Source: Buxus sempervirens (Eukaryota; Streptophyta; Magnoliopsida; Buxales; Buxaceae). Taken from it: a stretch of 64,000 bases of DNA. The stretch is from NCBI GenBank assembly GCA_947561395.2, contig OX387184.1, positions 19,927,687 to 19,991,686 of the forward strand, in the 5' to 3' direction. The notes beneath the pieces are model-generated. The model worked only from the letters and a program-made list of their open reading frames with translations, did no database searches and had not been told where the DNA came from. The position numbers and the translations under genes were made by a program. This document shows, one piece after another, positions 49,701 to 63,000 of this stretch (positions within the stretch are counted from its first letter, which is position 1; every line of letters starts with the position of its first letter).

Positions 49701-52513
49701 CCTTTTGCCAGTTCTCTAAAATCCTCCTCTTATTTGGGTTGCCAGCCATAACATCCTTCACACGACGATTGTACAAAATAATAAGAGGTAGTTTCTTTGA
49801 TGGGCTCATTTGACGTACCCGATTTACAACAGAATGAAGCTGCCACAAACTGAACTCATTCAGCAACACACCTATATATATATTTATATGTATATATAAG
49901 TAGAAGTTTTAGTGGAGATTATCTTCAATCTGTTTCTTACCTGGGGAAAGCTGAAAGTTCGTTGATTGATAAGACCAGCATTTGCACCATCTATGACAGC
50001 ATCAAATGGACCATGCCGAAGAAGCCACTCCTGAATTATTTAAAATTTTAATTATTCAGATTGTTAAGTGGCAGGCCTTTCATGTAGTATTGGGAACATA
50101 TAGAAGGAACAAGTAATCATCATCCAGTAAGAAAGTCAACACAGTTTTGATAATAAATTTGCAAGACGAGTGAGCTGGCATTATCCATTTTACTTAGTTG
50201 CGAATTTATTCTCCAATAAACAGTGAAACATAATGAAAAATAATAATAATAATAATAAATTTATATTGCAGTTTAGTACTTCAGGAAGAGGAAAAAATAA
50301 AAAATAAAAACTCTATTTTAGAAGTAAGCATCACAGCTTGTCCAAGACAATTATCCTAGCTCAAAACTTCTGCAATTTACCAAACCCAATCTCACTATCA
50401 CCAAAATAGATATTTTCTACCTGAAGTCACCAAACTACTTTTAGTTTTTTGGAATAATAAGATATAAGAACTAATAAGTGAAATATTCACTCCATGCTGA
50501 TGGTAATTTTCTCCAAATGACATATGCACACTGCAACTTGCAGATAATTGAATCCAAGTTATAATGTCTTCTATGATCGAACATAGCACCAACATACAGT
50601 CAGATTTTCTACTCAAAACTTGGAGAATTTAGACCCTGTATGATTTCCTGTTGGACCCCAAATGTTTCTTTTATGGGGGCCCTACATGAGGCACGCGACT
50701 AGGGAATTCTACAGAGGAAAGCAACTGGGGCTTTTCTTCTTTTCGTTTTGGGTACTGTGTTTGGTATTAAATTCATGGCAGTCAAGGAAAGGATTGCAAC
50801 AGAAACCGAGCTGGGGGAGGTGTCTTACATATCTATATATATATTCCACTATGAATGTTTGGGACAGAAACCCCTACATAGATTAGAACATGCAACCTTT
50901 TTCTATTGGTGGTGGCACCAGATACCCTCACACCACATGCAAAATAGGTTCTTACTTGGGTCCAATGAAGAAGCTTGTGGCATACCATATGATAAACTGA
51001 AATTTCCCAAGCAAAAGATTATCCTGTGCTTCTCACGAGAGCAAAGCAGAAGATTTTACATGCCAAAGAAATGCGCAGAACCTACTTCAGAACATTGCCT
51101 GCTACTACTGCTGCATCAAGTACAGCTCTTTTAAGATGTTAAAAATGGATTTTGCAAATTTCCCAGAAACCAAAGAAATAGAAACTTAGAAAGCAATATG
51201 GTAAAGAAATCATAATAATCTAACAAACATCGCATTCCAAACATATTATATCAATAACAATCAAAATATTCAACAATCCAAAATTGGTAAAACAAACGCA
51301 CCTGAAAGCAGTTAAACTCCAACTTGGCCTCTTTTTGGCATGCTAATTTGGACAATGAGCGAGCAAAATTCTCAGTCTCCAAAGGATCAATATCAATGCA
51401 CACAAGCTTTTCCCCACAACAACGACATACGCCCGTCTCATCCACCTCAGACCTTACCACTCTCCATTTCCCCTTTCCCAACCACCCTTGCCCATGCCAC
51501 CCACCTCCTCCTTTCACAACCCCATCTTTCACCTTGCTCACATCCCAATTCTCCTCCCCAATCTCTGCAGCCGCACAAGAATTAAACCATTGCTCCACAA
51601 TATCAGCCGTTGATTCTGATACGTGCCTCACAGTTGCTCGTAACCGATGCAACATCTGATACACTCTGTCCCCTCTAACTGAATTCGCACTCAGCTTCAA
51701 TAGTGCAGAAAGCTCCGGCTCCTCCGCAACAACCCCAGAGGCTATCATATGCGCATCAACCTCATACGCTTTCTCTGCCTCCCCCTTCTTACAGAACCCA
51801 AATAATGCAGGCCCATATGATCTTAACTTAGGAGGGATATCAAAATTGACCATCTTCTTCACCAAATCAAAAGCCATTTCTGGGTCTTCCACTGCAGCTG
51901 CTAACCTCGCCGCACTTGTCAATGTAGCCTCATTTGGAGCAATTTTGTCAATACCCATTTGCTGAAAAATCTCAAAACCCCTTTTCAACCACAAATTCAA
52001 GATTTTCACATCCTTCTCACCGCTACCAGGTTCTCCTGAAGCATGAGAGGACGAACAGAGATAGAGCAAGACATTGTAATGGTGCAGATTAAGTCGGACT
52101 CCTTTACTCCGAGCATCGTCGTAAAGACGAAGGGCTTCAACGACATCCCCATGCTTTGAGCAGATACCCAGCTTATGTTGAAGCACCCTTTCTGGACACT
52201 CTCGATTAGCTTTCCTCTTTGCTTTGTTGGAAAGCTTGATCCTCTTTGCTTTGTTGGAAAGCTTGATTGGGTTTCCCGTTGGGGATTCATGAGCGGTTAC
52301 TCTAGCAGTGCGAGCTGACGTTGAGAGATGTGACGCTCTGCTCATGAAGAAGCAATTGACGTTGACACTGTAAATGGGTTTAACAGATAGGAAAGAAGCG
52401 TACTGGAGGATAGGACGGTGAGCATGGCTGCTCTGACGGAATAACATTAGCGGTGTTTTGCCGAAGAAGGTGAAGATACGATAGCTTCGAAAGGAAGAGC
52501 CTGCCAACAGCAT
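43725..52513 (-). CDS. PRORP1: Proteinaceous RNase P (organellar PRORP1)
   Basis: Six exons: 51302-52513, 49941-50030, 49658-49839, 45035-45155, 43960-44028 and 43725-43832, GT-AG, 593 aa (Arabidopsis PRORP1 572). It cleaves 5' leaders from tRNA precursors in mitochondria and plastids. An Arg/Ser-rich targeting leader; pentatricopeptide repeats about residues 100-290 (HYNVLLYLC, NEATLTSAARLA, LRSYGPALFGFC); the central block GGGGWHGQGWLG and zinc pair CRCC; the NYN nuclease with AVIDGAN, GSNDDW and SNDEMRDH, supplying the metal-binding Asp residues; the last exon adds the zinc ligands His (SWHVP) and Cys (WVCATR). A 27-bp tandem duplication in the leader gives IKLSNKAKR twice. Intron 3 is 4.5 kb and holds a LINE fragment; intron 4 contains the duplication breakpoint. 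Confidence 0.95.
44331..44396. repeat. 60-bp foldback hairpin in PRORP1 intron 4
   Basis: gggatgaaattgtc-ggctgcagctacc is followed after a 6-base loop (tcggca) by its near-perfect complement ggtagctgcagc-agacaatttcatccc. Arms of about 27 bases have one or two mispairs. It may be a tiny MITE or solo terminal repeat pair; no target duplication was identified. Confidence 0.85.
46718..47110 (-). mobile_element. LINE 3' fragment in PRORP1 intron 3
   Basis: T run at 46718-46731 is the reversed poly-A tail. The minus strand at 46860-47074 encodes the end of a LINE RNase H domain (LVQLARILASGLNSSF, HHVPRSANGVAYGLAREG). It is heavily 5'-truncated; the right end and target duplication are not clear. 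The remaining 47130-49650 part of the intron shows no element that I can name. Confidence 0.7.
49213..49377. repeat. 82-bp tandem duplication in PRORP1 intron 3
   Basis: Two copies start attgattgca at 49213 and 49295, both with cactacactggta, ttgttgggaaacaaac and agtaaattaatc. They differ by roughly 15%, so the duplication is not new. Confidence 0.8.
52212..52265. repeat. 27-bp in-frame tandem duplication in PRORP1 exon 1
   Basis: cctctttgctttgttgg begins two adjacent 27-bp units; it duplicates nine residues of the basic linker between the targeting leader and the first PPR. The frame is kept. Confidence 0.9.
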
Positions 52514-52846
52514 CGCAGCCGTTGGCGTCTCTCTGGGAGAAGAAATGGTTCGTCAAAAATGGCAAAATCTAATTGTGAGGGCGTGTTTTGGACAAAAACA
52601 TCACCGTCCCCAGTGGCACCCTCCAATAATCTGTTGGTTAACGTCATGTTTTCTGAAATTAAACTGCGCGGAAGATGAGAAAAGGGTCAAATCTATCCAA
52701 ACCCTAGAACTTTCGGGCATCGAGTATCGACCTGTGAACGGAAATTTTAGGATGGACCAATTCTTGGACCATTATCATTATCCAAAAAATAAAAATAAAA
52801 ATTCTTGGCCCATTATCTGTCTCGGAAGAGATTTTACGCTTTATGC

Positions 52847-53995
52847 CTCTTTTGTTTTTTTTTTTTTTTTTTCTAAATGGAAAGCCAAAGTTGAGCTCTT
52901 TCTTCGTTAGATGAAAATATTGTTACAAGAACTAAGGCCTCGAGTCAATATAAACAGATAATATACCCATATAAGCATAGAAGCAAAAAAAGCCAGGATA
53001 CTCTGAAAACATAAACCCCAATAGTCTAGTTGCAGTTCTGAACGATGGTGTCCGACCCTGCACTGAAGCAGCATGAAACCACCTGAAAAACAAGGGTAAA
53101 GTCGGACGATGGGTTCGTTGAAACACAAATTGCAAATCCCATTAATGGGAGAAAAGGTTTCGTCGAAGACAAGATATCCAGAAAATGAATGCTTGATGAA
53201 CCGAGACACATCCAGACCCAGAACTACACTTGGACTACAGGGTCAAGGCCCTTCGGTACCTAACGATACAAAACCAAACTAAAAACAGCGCATTATAATT
53301 TGCTATATACCCAACCAAAAAGATCAAAAACAAATACATTATCACCAAGAGAATCCAAAAACCACCAACGAACACTGCTTGAGATGACCAAGCCCATTGC
53401 CAAAAACCACCACCGACCCCCACTGGAGAATAAGAAAAGGTACAGTGGTAGGGACTCCTGCAAGATTCACAGCCTCTTTAGTGCAATCACAAACCTGACG
53501 AACCCCCAAAGTTTTACCATCTGCAACATCCCTTCATCATCCCCGTCAGGGTTGTCCGATTCATCCTCCGTCCCCTCAGCCATTTGTAAGGAAGCAATCC
53601 GCGACCACCAAATCCGTACAAACATAAACCCTTCTTATTCGCTAGAGCCCAAAAAATCCGAGGAGGTGAACCTATAAGCCAAATCCACAGCCATACCAAA
53701 GCTAATCAAGATCAAATAGAGTAGAGACATATGATAGAAACAGGACCTGTAGGAATATGCAAAGAGCGACCAGGGAATGGAGGGAGAGAAGCCAAACCAT
53801 TAGTCCCAATTCGTTAGACGGAAGTGGAAACCTTGGGGAGAGGACAGCCAAACCTCAAAACCAGCGGCAACCACTGAAACTACAAAAGAAGCCATCCTTG
53901 AGTCCGCAGAAGAATCGCTTCGAATCGACCTCTAGTGAGGGTTTTAGGCTTCGAAATCACCCTTGGGAGAGGGTTTCACGAAGCAGAAGCTAAGG
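52847..53995 (-). mobile_element. 1.15-kb poly-A retroposon with 15-bp target duplication
   Basis: Flanked by ttttacgctttatgc at 52832-52846 and 53996-54010, a perfect 15-bp duplication. The element runs on the minus strand from 53995 to a poly-A tail seen as the T run at about 52854-52872. It has no long ORF and no reverse transcriptase. It starts aaccttagcttctgc. It may be a non-autonomous LINE derivative moved in trans or a retrocopy of a non-coding transcript. Confidence 0.8.
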
Positions 53996-54010
53996 TTTTA
54001 CGCTTTATGC

Positions 54011-55300
54011 ATGTTAAAAGTCTCAAAGACTCAAACCCATAATTTATCATTGATTCAGTAGCTTTTCTTAAACCGGCTAAAATTGGAGCATGTATTGTCT
54101 GCACCCAATTTCTCACAAATCCATGCACCCATTCGCTATGATTGGTGCATTCAATCATTTCAAGAAAAAATAAATGATTTTCTTAAGTGGGATGCATCGA
54201 TCACAAATGATTGGTGCACAATAAATTGGGTGCAAACAATTTCTACTCCTAAAATTCGCAAAATGAGACGTTATTCTCTAGGGATGTAAGGGTTTGGCCA
54301 CTCATGGGCATGGTTGAATGCATCGGGACCAGGTATCGGACCGGTCTGGTCCGGTCCCAGTACAAACAGGATCGGTCCCAGACGATCCGTCAGAAAGTTG
54401 CAGAAAACCACCTCACCCGCCCCTCCTCTCTCTCTCTCTCTCTCTTTCAGTATTTCTTTTTTTCAGTATTTCTTTTTCCTTTTTTTTTCATTCACTTGAT
54501 TGGATACTTGGACTTGACGAAGTACCCGTCCCCCCTTCTCTCTCTCACTCTTTCTCTCTCTTTCCTTGTTTTTGTTTATTTTTTTAATTCACTCCTGATT
54601 AGACTTTTGCAAACAAATACTTTTGCTTTTTATTTTTTTATTCACTCCGATTACACCTTTTGCAGGTAACTTTGTAGCAAAGCTTGCAAAGTTTAAAGTA
54701 TGTATCAAGGTAAGCTCAAGCGGTCCCGAGTTGGACCGGCCAAGTCTAAATGAAAACTGTCCAGTATCATTTAGACTCGGGCGGTATCAAGTTGGACCGC
54801 CCAAGTCCAACACCTCCATTAAAGAACCTTGTCCCGACCAGAATACTGGACCGGGACAGGGGCAATTCCGATCCAGACCGGTAAACCATGCTCACAACAC
54901 AACATGGTCCCAGTCCATTTAAATCGTGCTGAGGCACTACACGGCCCTTGCACTATGGCTGTACTATGTCGGGTCGAGCATTGCGAGCCACAGCCTAACA
55001 AGGCTTGGCCCAACTTGAACATGGGCTAGCACGGGCATGGCATGTTTGCCCATGATTATTCTGAGTTTTAGGCAAGACTTGATGGATTGTATTTGATTAA
55101 ATTAAGGATTAACAAGGGTGTTGGTAGTAAAGGATGACTTGGATGGATTGAGCATGCGTCCAGCCATGGTGCAAAAGGTCTTACAGAAATCTCACGAGGC
55201 TTTACAATTTTTTGGTGTAGGTGGATGTCATAATGAGCACTAACTGGGCGCACGTGCAGTGCTGCATATAGACGAAAGAACAATTTTGTGAACAGTAAGA
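54011..55300. other. Intergenic, low-complexity rich
   Basis: Holds (ct)n tracts at 54427-54447 and near 54537-54563, T-rich stretches and GC-rich ggaccgg/ccggtcc pieces around 54330-54380 and 54720-54850 that look like fragments of a dispersed repeat. No gene. Confidence 0.5.
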
Positions 55301-55310
55301 GCTTTTTAGG

Positions 55311-55467
55311 CAATTGAGATCCTATAGGGCCTTTATCTATAACCTTATTTGTGCCTGCATAGGGATCATGCCATGTGTACTATCAATGGTATAACTATAA
55401 ATTTTTAAGCAATCTTATAAAATCCTGCAAATAAGGTTATAGATAAAGGCCCTACAGGATGCGAACT
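55311..55467. mobile_element. 157-bp MITE, Mutator-like by its 10-bp flanks
   Basis: gctttttagg stands on both sides (55301-55310 and 55468-55477). Inside, inverted ends share agggcctttatctataacc and taaccttatttg, about 35 bases each with few mismatches; the outermost bases pair less well. No coding. Confidence 0.75.
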
Positions 55468-55537
55468 GCTTTTTAGGGAAGTCAATCCTAGTTGTTGGCA
55501 TGCTTCCAAGGGCCTATTCTCGTTATATATAGTATAG

Positions 55538-55538
55538 A
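55538..55538 (-). other. Helitron-like 5' terminus
   Basis: Minus-strand A|TCTATACTATATATAACG followed by a CCCTTGGAAGCATGCC block, matching the 5' ends at 28296, 38908 and 2816. A matching 3' end to the left was not found with confidence. Confidence 0.35.
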
Positions 55539-55710
55539 TAAATAGGTAAGATGAGTTAGCGAAGGATCCCTTTGATTTTGAGGCCACAAATATAACCATA
55601 CTTAGCTTTAAAGAGCATGGTAGTAAGAAATTGCTTGTATGTGATGAATATATACAAAATATATATATTTTTTAGATTTTGGCCCGACATATTGGTTTAA
55701 CTGTTTTAAC

Positions 55711-57050
55711 TTTTATTTTTTTTAATGGAAAAAACGATAAGGTGTATTTATTATTATTAACATCTTCTTACATGTACACTTCCATGAGCATCATCAAAAA
55801 GAAGAGGAGATAACATAGGGAGAGGGGTATGAATCCAAGTACACTGATAAGAATCAATAGCATGGCTTGCTAACTTGTTCGCTATCTGATTTCCTTCTCG
55901 AAGGATATGAAGAATTTTAAAGCACATAAAGGAGGCACACAGCTGTCGAATGCTCCCAATTATTTCAATGATACACCATAGTCCATCTTGAGTTGGATTA
56001 GACAATTGTTGAACCAGGAGTAGTGTGTCCCCCTCAAGAATAACATGTGAGTAGCACAGAAATTGAGCAAGCTTTAAACTCTCCAAGGCAGCTAAGGCCT
56101 AAGCCTGAATTGAAGAGGAAACCTGTACTTGAAGAGAGAAGGTAGCTAAAAAATGGCCATTGAATCTCTACAAACTCCACCTACACCAACTTGCATTGTC
56201 ATTTGTCTATATGCTCTGTCAAAATTGACTTTAATAAACAACTCTTCAGGTGACATCCAAACAACTTCCCTGTAGGATGGAGAATCTAGAGGACTTAAAG
56301 TTGGTTTCCTGATCAATTGTGAATCATATTGGAATCACCTAAACATTCTACCAGTGCAATCAATGAATGGGGACCTGTCATTAAAGATGGTTGCATTCGT
56401 TGACTTCCATATCGCCTAACCAAAACATGCCACAAATCCTAAGAATTCCAACAAATCAAAAGAAGGATAAGGAGGATTAATTGATAATAAATTGCAGAAC
56501 CAAGCTTTAAAATCATTTTGGGAACCATATTGCTACAAGGTGCCGCCAATATATTTAAACCAAAAAGCCCTACTAAAGGAGCATTTGAGCCATAGATGTT
56601 CCAAGGTTTTAATCTGCTCCCTACATAGATTAAAAGTGGAATGTATACCTCCCAATTGCTTAGCAAGAAAATCTGCTGTTGGTACTCCAATTTGCAAGCA
56701 TTTCGACATAAAAAGCCGAACTCTAATGGGGCATGAAAGTCTCCAGATTATATTCCATACAAGTTTTATTAAGTTTACCTGTGTTGACAGCAGTAACTGA
56801 TAAGTAGATGTTACAGTGAACTGCCTCAAGGAAGATAGTGCCCATTCTCTTTTATCTTCATATAGAAGCGGGTTTGTAGGAGTTTGTAAGATTCTCTGGA
56901 CAGTTTCTACATCCCAGAACTGCTGTAATAGTGTGAGATTCCAGTGAAGAATTATTTTGAAATAACTTGCATACCTTGGAAAGTTTAAAAGCATGGGAAT
57001 ATAATACAGCGGAACATGGAGACTAGTTGTGCACCAAAGACAAAGTAACA
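55711..57050 (-). mobile_element. LINE 3' part, cut by the Gypsy insertion
   Basis: Minus-strand order: zf-RVT region at about 56540-57000 (FTVTSTYQLLL, RVRLFMSKCLQIGVPTADFL, LEHLWLKCSFSRAFWFK), spacer, RNase H at about 55757-56086 (LAQFLCYSHVILEGDTLLL, LREGNQIANKLA), then the T run at 55711-55723. Homology is still running when the LTR begins at 57051, so its 5' part should lie beyond the Gypsy element, outside the window. Frames are broken between domains. Confidence 0.8.
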
Positions 57051-60000
57051 TGTACTATTCTCACAATATTTACAATACAGGAAATGTAAAAGACTTATAT
57101 ACATAAATTTACAAGGTTTTCCTCTTGTCCTCACTCTTTCTCTTCCCAGCTATACTGGTGGAAGGCAGCCAATCTTTAACCTGAAATGTTAAAATGGGAT
57201 CATGAGCTCACGCCCCAGTAAGGAAATCCCACTAAATCACAATCATACAACCAATACAATCAGGTAAAATAATTATGTAATGCATTCAAGATATCTCATC
57301 ACATTTCATCAAATCATGCTGAGTATCGTGAATAACAGTTATAACAAGATATACATCTCAATCAGATATGCAATGCATGTATGACATGCTTCCCACGCAC
57401 ACACTCTCCATGTTTGACATGATGGAGCAAGCGGAGGTCTTCCTTCTACACCTCGTGTACAGTCCATGCTCTTTTCGACTAAGCGGTGGTGTAGGATCTC
57501 ATAGAGAAGCCAGTCATCTTACCCTCCATCAAGGTGGTCTGGGACTGATTATACAACCAGACTGACTATGGCTAGCTAGAGGTTGTGGGAGCACTCCCCA
57601 ACCACATCCCCCAACCACATCTTGTGTGGCCACTCACAGGGTTTAGGGGACTTTCAACCCCAGGGGTACTTTTTCTCTTTCCCCACTATTTTCCAAAGCA
57701 ACACGGGTTACTACCCATTGGGAGTCACATCTTAACACCCTAGATAGTGCCATACACTCTATCTCAGAAAACCCCATTACGTCAGGTGATGCAATATCAT
57801 GCACGACCACTAGGCAGTTATCATTCTAATTAATCATCAACATAATTATCATTTGACAATTCATAAAGCACAACAGATGCTATAGAATTATATCACAGTT
57901 ACATGATTTACATCATCATTTCACGCTCAAGGAATAATCAAATAACAGAGTACTTATTCACCATTAAAGTCATAACAAATATATACACAAAGTAGTCTAA
58001 CAATTAATTGTCCACTACAATTTCCTCTCCAGAGCATTGTCTTGCTCTTAGGATTAATTGTACATCATCCATGATTAATCAACAAGATACAATTAGTTAT
58101 CATGATTAATCTTACAATCATAATTGGATTTACAGAATTCATTTCAATTGTATAAATAAAGAATCAAACATGAATTCTGCATTCAACAACCATATACAAT
58201 TTTATTTGCATATCTCTCAACTAATACCGACAAGTATTTAAAACTAGAAATTCTACACAACCACTTAAGACACTTATCATCTAAATTTTTAACAAATTAT
58301 CAAGCACTTTTGAGGAAGTATAATTCATCACACGGAGGTGAAGTATCAACCATAGACACACCAAACAGTTCGTTGTACAATTACAATTTAGTAAGACTCC
58401 CTTACCTCCTTTTCCTTTCTTCTTCTTTCTCTCTTCCGGAGCTCTCTTTCTTTTCTCTTCAACTATCTTTATACACGAACATATAAACCCTCACCAGCTT
58501 GCTTGGGTTTATATAAGCTTTTCTCGATTTGGTGTGGCATCACACTACCAAACCCAAATACACCGCTAATTAAATCTCACCAACACACACGCTAATTCAA
58601 ACTGAAATAAAACATGCTATTGGTTACAATTAAGCACACACAATTAAAATATACAAAGACCATAATACCCTTGTCATTAACACTAAATTAGATAATCAAA
58701 ATTACAGGATATTACAATCTACCCCCTTAACAAAATTTCGCCCTCGAAATTTACATACACACTAAGAAAAAAGATAAGGATAAGTCTTTCTCATTTCTTC
58801 TTCAGTTTCCCAAGACACATCTCCTTGACCTCCCTACCATACTTTAACTAAAGGAATGGTTTTATGACGCAACATTTGATCTTTTCTGTACATAATAGCC
58901 ATTGGTTGCTCGTCATAAGTGGCATTTTCTTTGATTCTGATGGTTCTCCAATCCACTACTAGCTCTGTATCAGCTAAACATTTCATTAGCATAGATACAT
59001 GAAATACATTATGCACCTTGGATAACTGAGGAGGCAAGTTCAGCTCATATGCAATGGTGCTAAGCTTCCTATTAATTATAAATGGACCAATAAACCTCGG
59101 TGCTAATTTTCCTTTCTTCCCAAATCTAAGGACACCCTTCATAGAAGACACTTTCAGAAACACCTTATCTCCTTCTTCAAACTCCAGAGGCCTTCTTCTA
59201 TTGTCTACATAACTTTTCTGATGACTCTGGGCAATCATCAACTTCTCTCTAATTATCTTGACTTGTTCTGACATCTCACTGATCATTGCTGGACCTAAAG
59301 CTCTATCTTCATTCATTTCAGTCCAACAAAAAGGTGAACGACAGGGTCTATCATACAAAGCTTCATAAAGTGTCATCCCAATACTGGTATGAAAACTGTT
59401 ATTATAAGCAAATTCAACCAGTAGTAGATGACTCACCCAACTGCCCTTAAATTCTAGAATACAAGCCCTTAACATATCTTCTAATATCTGATTCACCCTC
59501 TATGTCTGACCATCTGTCTGAGGATGAAAGGCTGTATTGAAATCCAATCTAGTTCCTAAAGCCTTATGCAGACTCTTCCAGAATCCAGAAACAAATCTGG
59601 TATCTCTTTCAGACACTATACTAAATGGCACTCCATGCAATCGGACCACTTCTTTAATATACAATCTTGCTAACTCATTATGAGGTGTATTTTTATGAGT
59701 AGGCAGAAAATGAGCTGTTTTAGTCAACCTGTCAACAATTACCCAAATAGTATCAAAACTTGACTTACTCCTTCATAAGCCTGAAATAAAATCCATGGAA
59801 ATGCTCTCCCATTTCCATCTGGGTACTGGTAAAAGCTGCAACAACCCTGGAGGTTTCCTATACTTTGCCTTTACTTGTTGACAAGTAGCACATCGAGACA
59901 CATAGGCTACAATGTCTCTCTTCATTCTAGGCCACCAGTAAATCGTTCTCAAATCTCTATATATCTTTGTACTACCAGGATGAACTGTGTACCTAGACTT

Positions 60001-63000
60001 ATGCGCCTCTTCTAAGATCTCATCCCTTAATGCAGGAACACAAGGAATGCACAATCTGCCCTGATATATCAAACTTCCATCATTACCCCTAGACTAATCA
60101 ACTGCAATTCTTGTACTCATCATCTTTCTTATTTGCTTATTCATTCTCTGGCCTGCTATGGCCTGTTCAATGAATGCAGGCTTAACTAAGAGATTATTGA
60201 AAATCACTGTAATAGGACCTCCTGCCACTGTCCACTCTACAGTGCTCTCAGCCATCTTTTCCAGCAACTTCCACTCCTTTACCATCAAATGAATCATCAA
60301 GCTTCTAAACTTCCTACTTAATGCACCAGCAATATATTAGCTTTGCCTGGATGGTGTAGACACCTGATTTTTGCACCCCTAAAATGGCAAAAAATGAAAA
60401 GTCAAACTTTCAGTCAAACCCTGAGGGGGTCAAAAAATTGACTTTTGATTCAAGTAAATTTGGCCATCAAACTTCATCTAATTGAAAAGAGCATTTCGAC
60501 ATGATTCCAACGCAACTGAATTTGCTGAGATCGGAGTCCAGATGAAAAAGATATGAGCTGGTCAAACTTTTGGGGAGCAAAAAGTTGACTTTTTGCTCGG
60601 CCCCAATCCAACTGCCAAAATTGATCTCAATAGATAACTGGTTCCGAGATGATTCCAACGACATTAAGTTTGCTCAAATCGGACACCAGATGAAGAAGTT
60701 ATGGGCAGTTGAAATTTCAAGAAAACTGCCCGTTTGGCAAAAACAGCAGAATAAAGCAAAATAAATGAACAAATAAATAAAATAATCATATATTAATGTT
60801 TTAATAAAATAATTTTAGATATTTTGAATATTTTAATAATATAGTTATAAAGAATCTCGGATTTTATAATAAAATAATAATAAAATCGAATAAAATCGTT
60901 ATTAAAAATCAAATTTCATAAACTGTTTGAAATCCGGCATTTAAAAAACGTGCGAAACCGCACTTGAAGAACGGTTTGGTCCGAACCGCACTTCAGATAC
61001 GGTTCGATCTTCTAGAAGGTGGACGCGTGTCCTGTACGGCGACAGCTGGCAGATTCGCGCCGATTTGCACGTGTTGAATGCCAACCGCACTTAAAGTACG
61101 GTTTTTGTTTTTTTAGTGCAATTTTGTCACAACCGCACTTTAAGTACGGTTGTGACCAAACCGCACTTAAAGTACGGTTCCGGAACTTTTTTGCCTATAA
61201 ATAGAGGGCCAGCCCCCCCATTTGAAACAAGCCTTCCTCCTTTGGTCCCCACTCTCTCCCTCTGTCTCCAACTTGTCCGAAACTCTGCCCACACCCTGTC
61301 TCTCTCAATACCTAACCTCAAATCCCTAAAATACCCCTACTTAAACCTTGCCTAAACCCTCTTCTTCCACCATTGTGACCAAAGCACCTAGCAAAACCCT
61401 GTTCAAATTATCTTGTGAAAACCAACGGGACGCGGAAGCGCTGCCAAATTTGCTCGAAAGAACCTTAACCAACTAATAATCTCATTGTAAGTATACTAAG
61501 TTTTATAATACCTTGTCATTTTCAAGTTCTATTCCATTTTTATTTTTTACTTTGCTTTTTACTACTAATCCAATTGGTGTTTTGAAATGATGTGAGAATC
61601 TAACTTCAAGGATGTGATCATCTAAAAAAGAGAATGGGAAGAAAGTGTCTTAAAGACACTTTAATCAACCAATTTCATGGATCTATTTCATCCTTTAGCA
61701 AAGAAGGACTTGATTCCTTTGAAGGCATGTGACACCCCTGTAATTTCCCCTTTCCCACTCTCAAATTTAGCTGGGAACAACCAAGCAAAGATCTGGTTTC
61801 CTTAAGAAACAAAAAGAAGGAGAAAGATGGCTTTTCAAGTCAAATGGAGAAAATGGAGAACCACAGAGGTGCTGGAAACTTGACGGAGGTTGCTGGAAGT
61901 CCCAGGAAGGTCACCGGAATGATCCCAATTGGAATCGGTATAAACAAGTGAAACTGAGCTGCAACCGTACACACAGAACGGTTCTGGCCAAACCGCACTG
62001 AGAGTGCGGTTAGATTAGAAAAATAACTTAAAAATTAATTCATTTGATCCGGTTGAACCCAATTCGACCCGGACTGGCTTAAAATAGCCTCTTAAATAAT
62101 TTGGGCTATCTCAAGCCCAATCAAAGACTGTGGGCCTAGATGGGCCCACCAAGACCACCCTGGGCCCACTTGTGGGGCCCACCTTAGACTGGCCTATACC
62201 AGGCCTGTTTTCAATAAACAGGCCCAGGCCACTGGGCTTTGGCTAATGGGCCCATTCCAAGCCCACTAAGCCCAAACAAAAATTGTAAATAAATAAAACT
62301 TAATAAAATAACCAAATGGGTTACCCAATAACCCAACTGGGCCCATGGCCCAACCATGGCAACCCACGGGTCTTCCAACGGGGCCCGGGTCCGACCCACT
62401 TCACTTAAATAAATAAAAAGATAAAATCAAATAAAAAGGGACCCACACCTCCAGAGGGCCCCGCCAGACCTAATAAGGTAGCATGCTGGTCTAGGAAAAG
62501 GGTGAAATTGACTCAAAAACCAGGGAGACCCGAGGGACCTGTCAAACTGACGGGGCGGGCCGGGGTGTCTTAGGGCTTCCCCGGACGTAACCGAGGACTT
62601 AGCTAGATCTCTAATAAGCCGCAGATCAGACTTAGACCCGGTTAGGGCAAAACAGTGTCTGCCTGCACCTCTCAGGCAGTGGCGACTCCGAATGTCCCGT
62701 GGCACGCACGAAAAGTGCGCCCGGTGTGCGATCTAGGAACCAGGCAGGTTTTAGGTGCGCACAGATGGTATTGCAATGAAAAATCATAATCCTGTAGCAA
62801 TTCCATCCACCTTCTCTGCCTCAGATTAAGCTCTTTCTGGGAAACCAGATATTTCAAACTCTTGTGATCAAAGAAAATATCTATAGTCTCCCCATATAGG
62901 TAATTTTGCCTAATCTTGAATGCAAAGACTATAGCAGCTAACTCTAGGTCATGAGTGGGATAATTTCTCTCATGAGTTTTCAATTGCCTAGATGCATAAG

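Noticed and set aside
51324-51659. Plus-strand Pro/Ser-rich ORF
   Set aside because: Antisense shadow of PRORP1 exon 1 (the GGGGWHGQGW block).
55010-55040. ctagcacgggc as the 3' end of the Helitron starting at 55538
   Set aside because: The base next to CTAG is not the required T and the hairpin pairs poorly; not enough to call an element.
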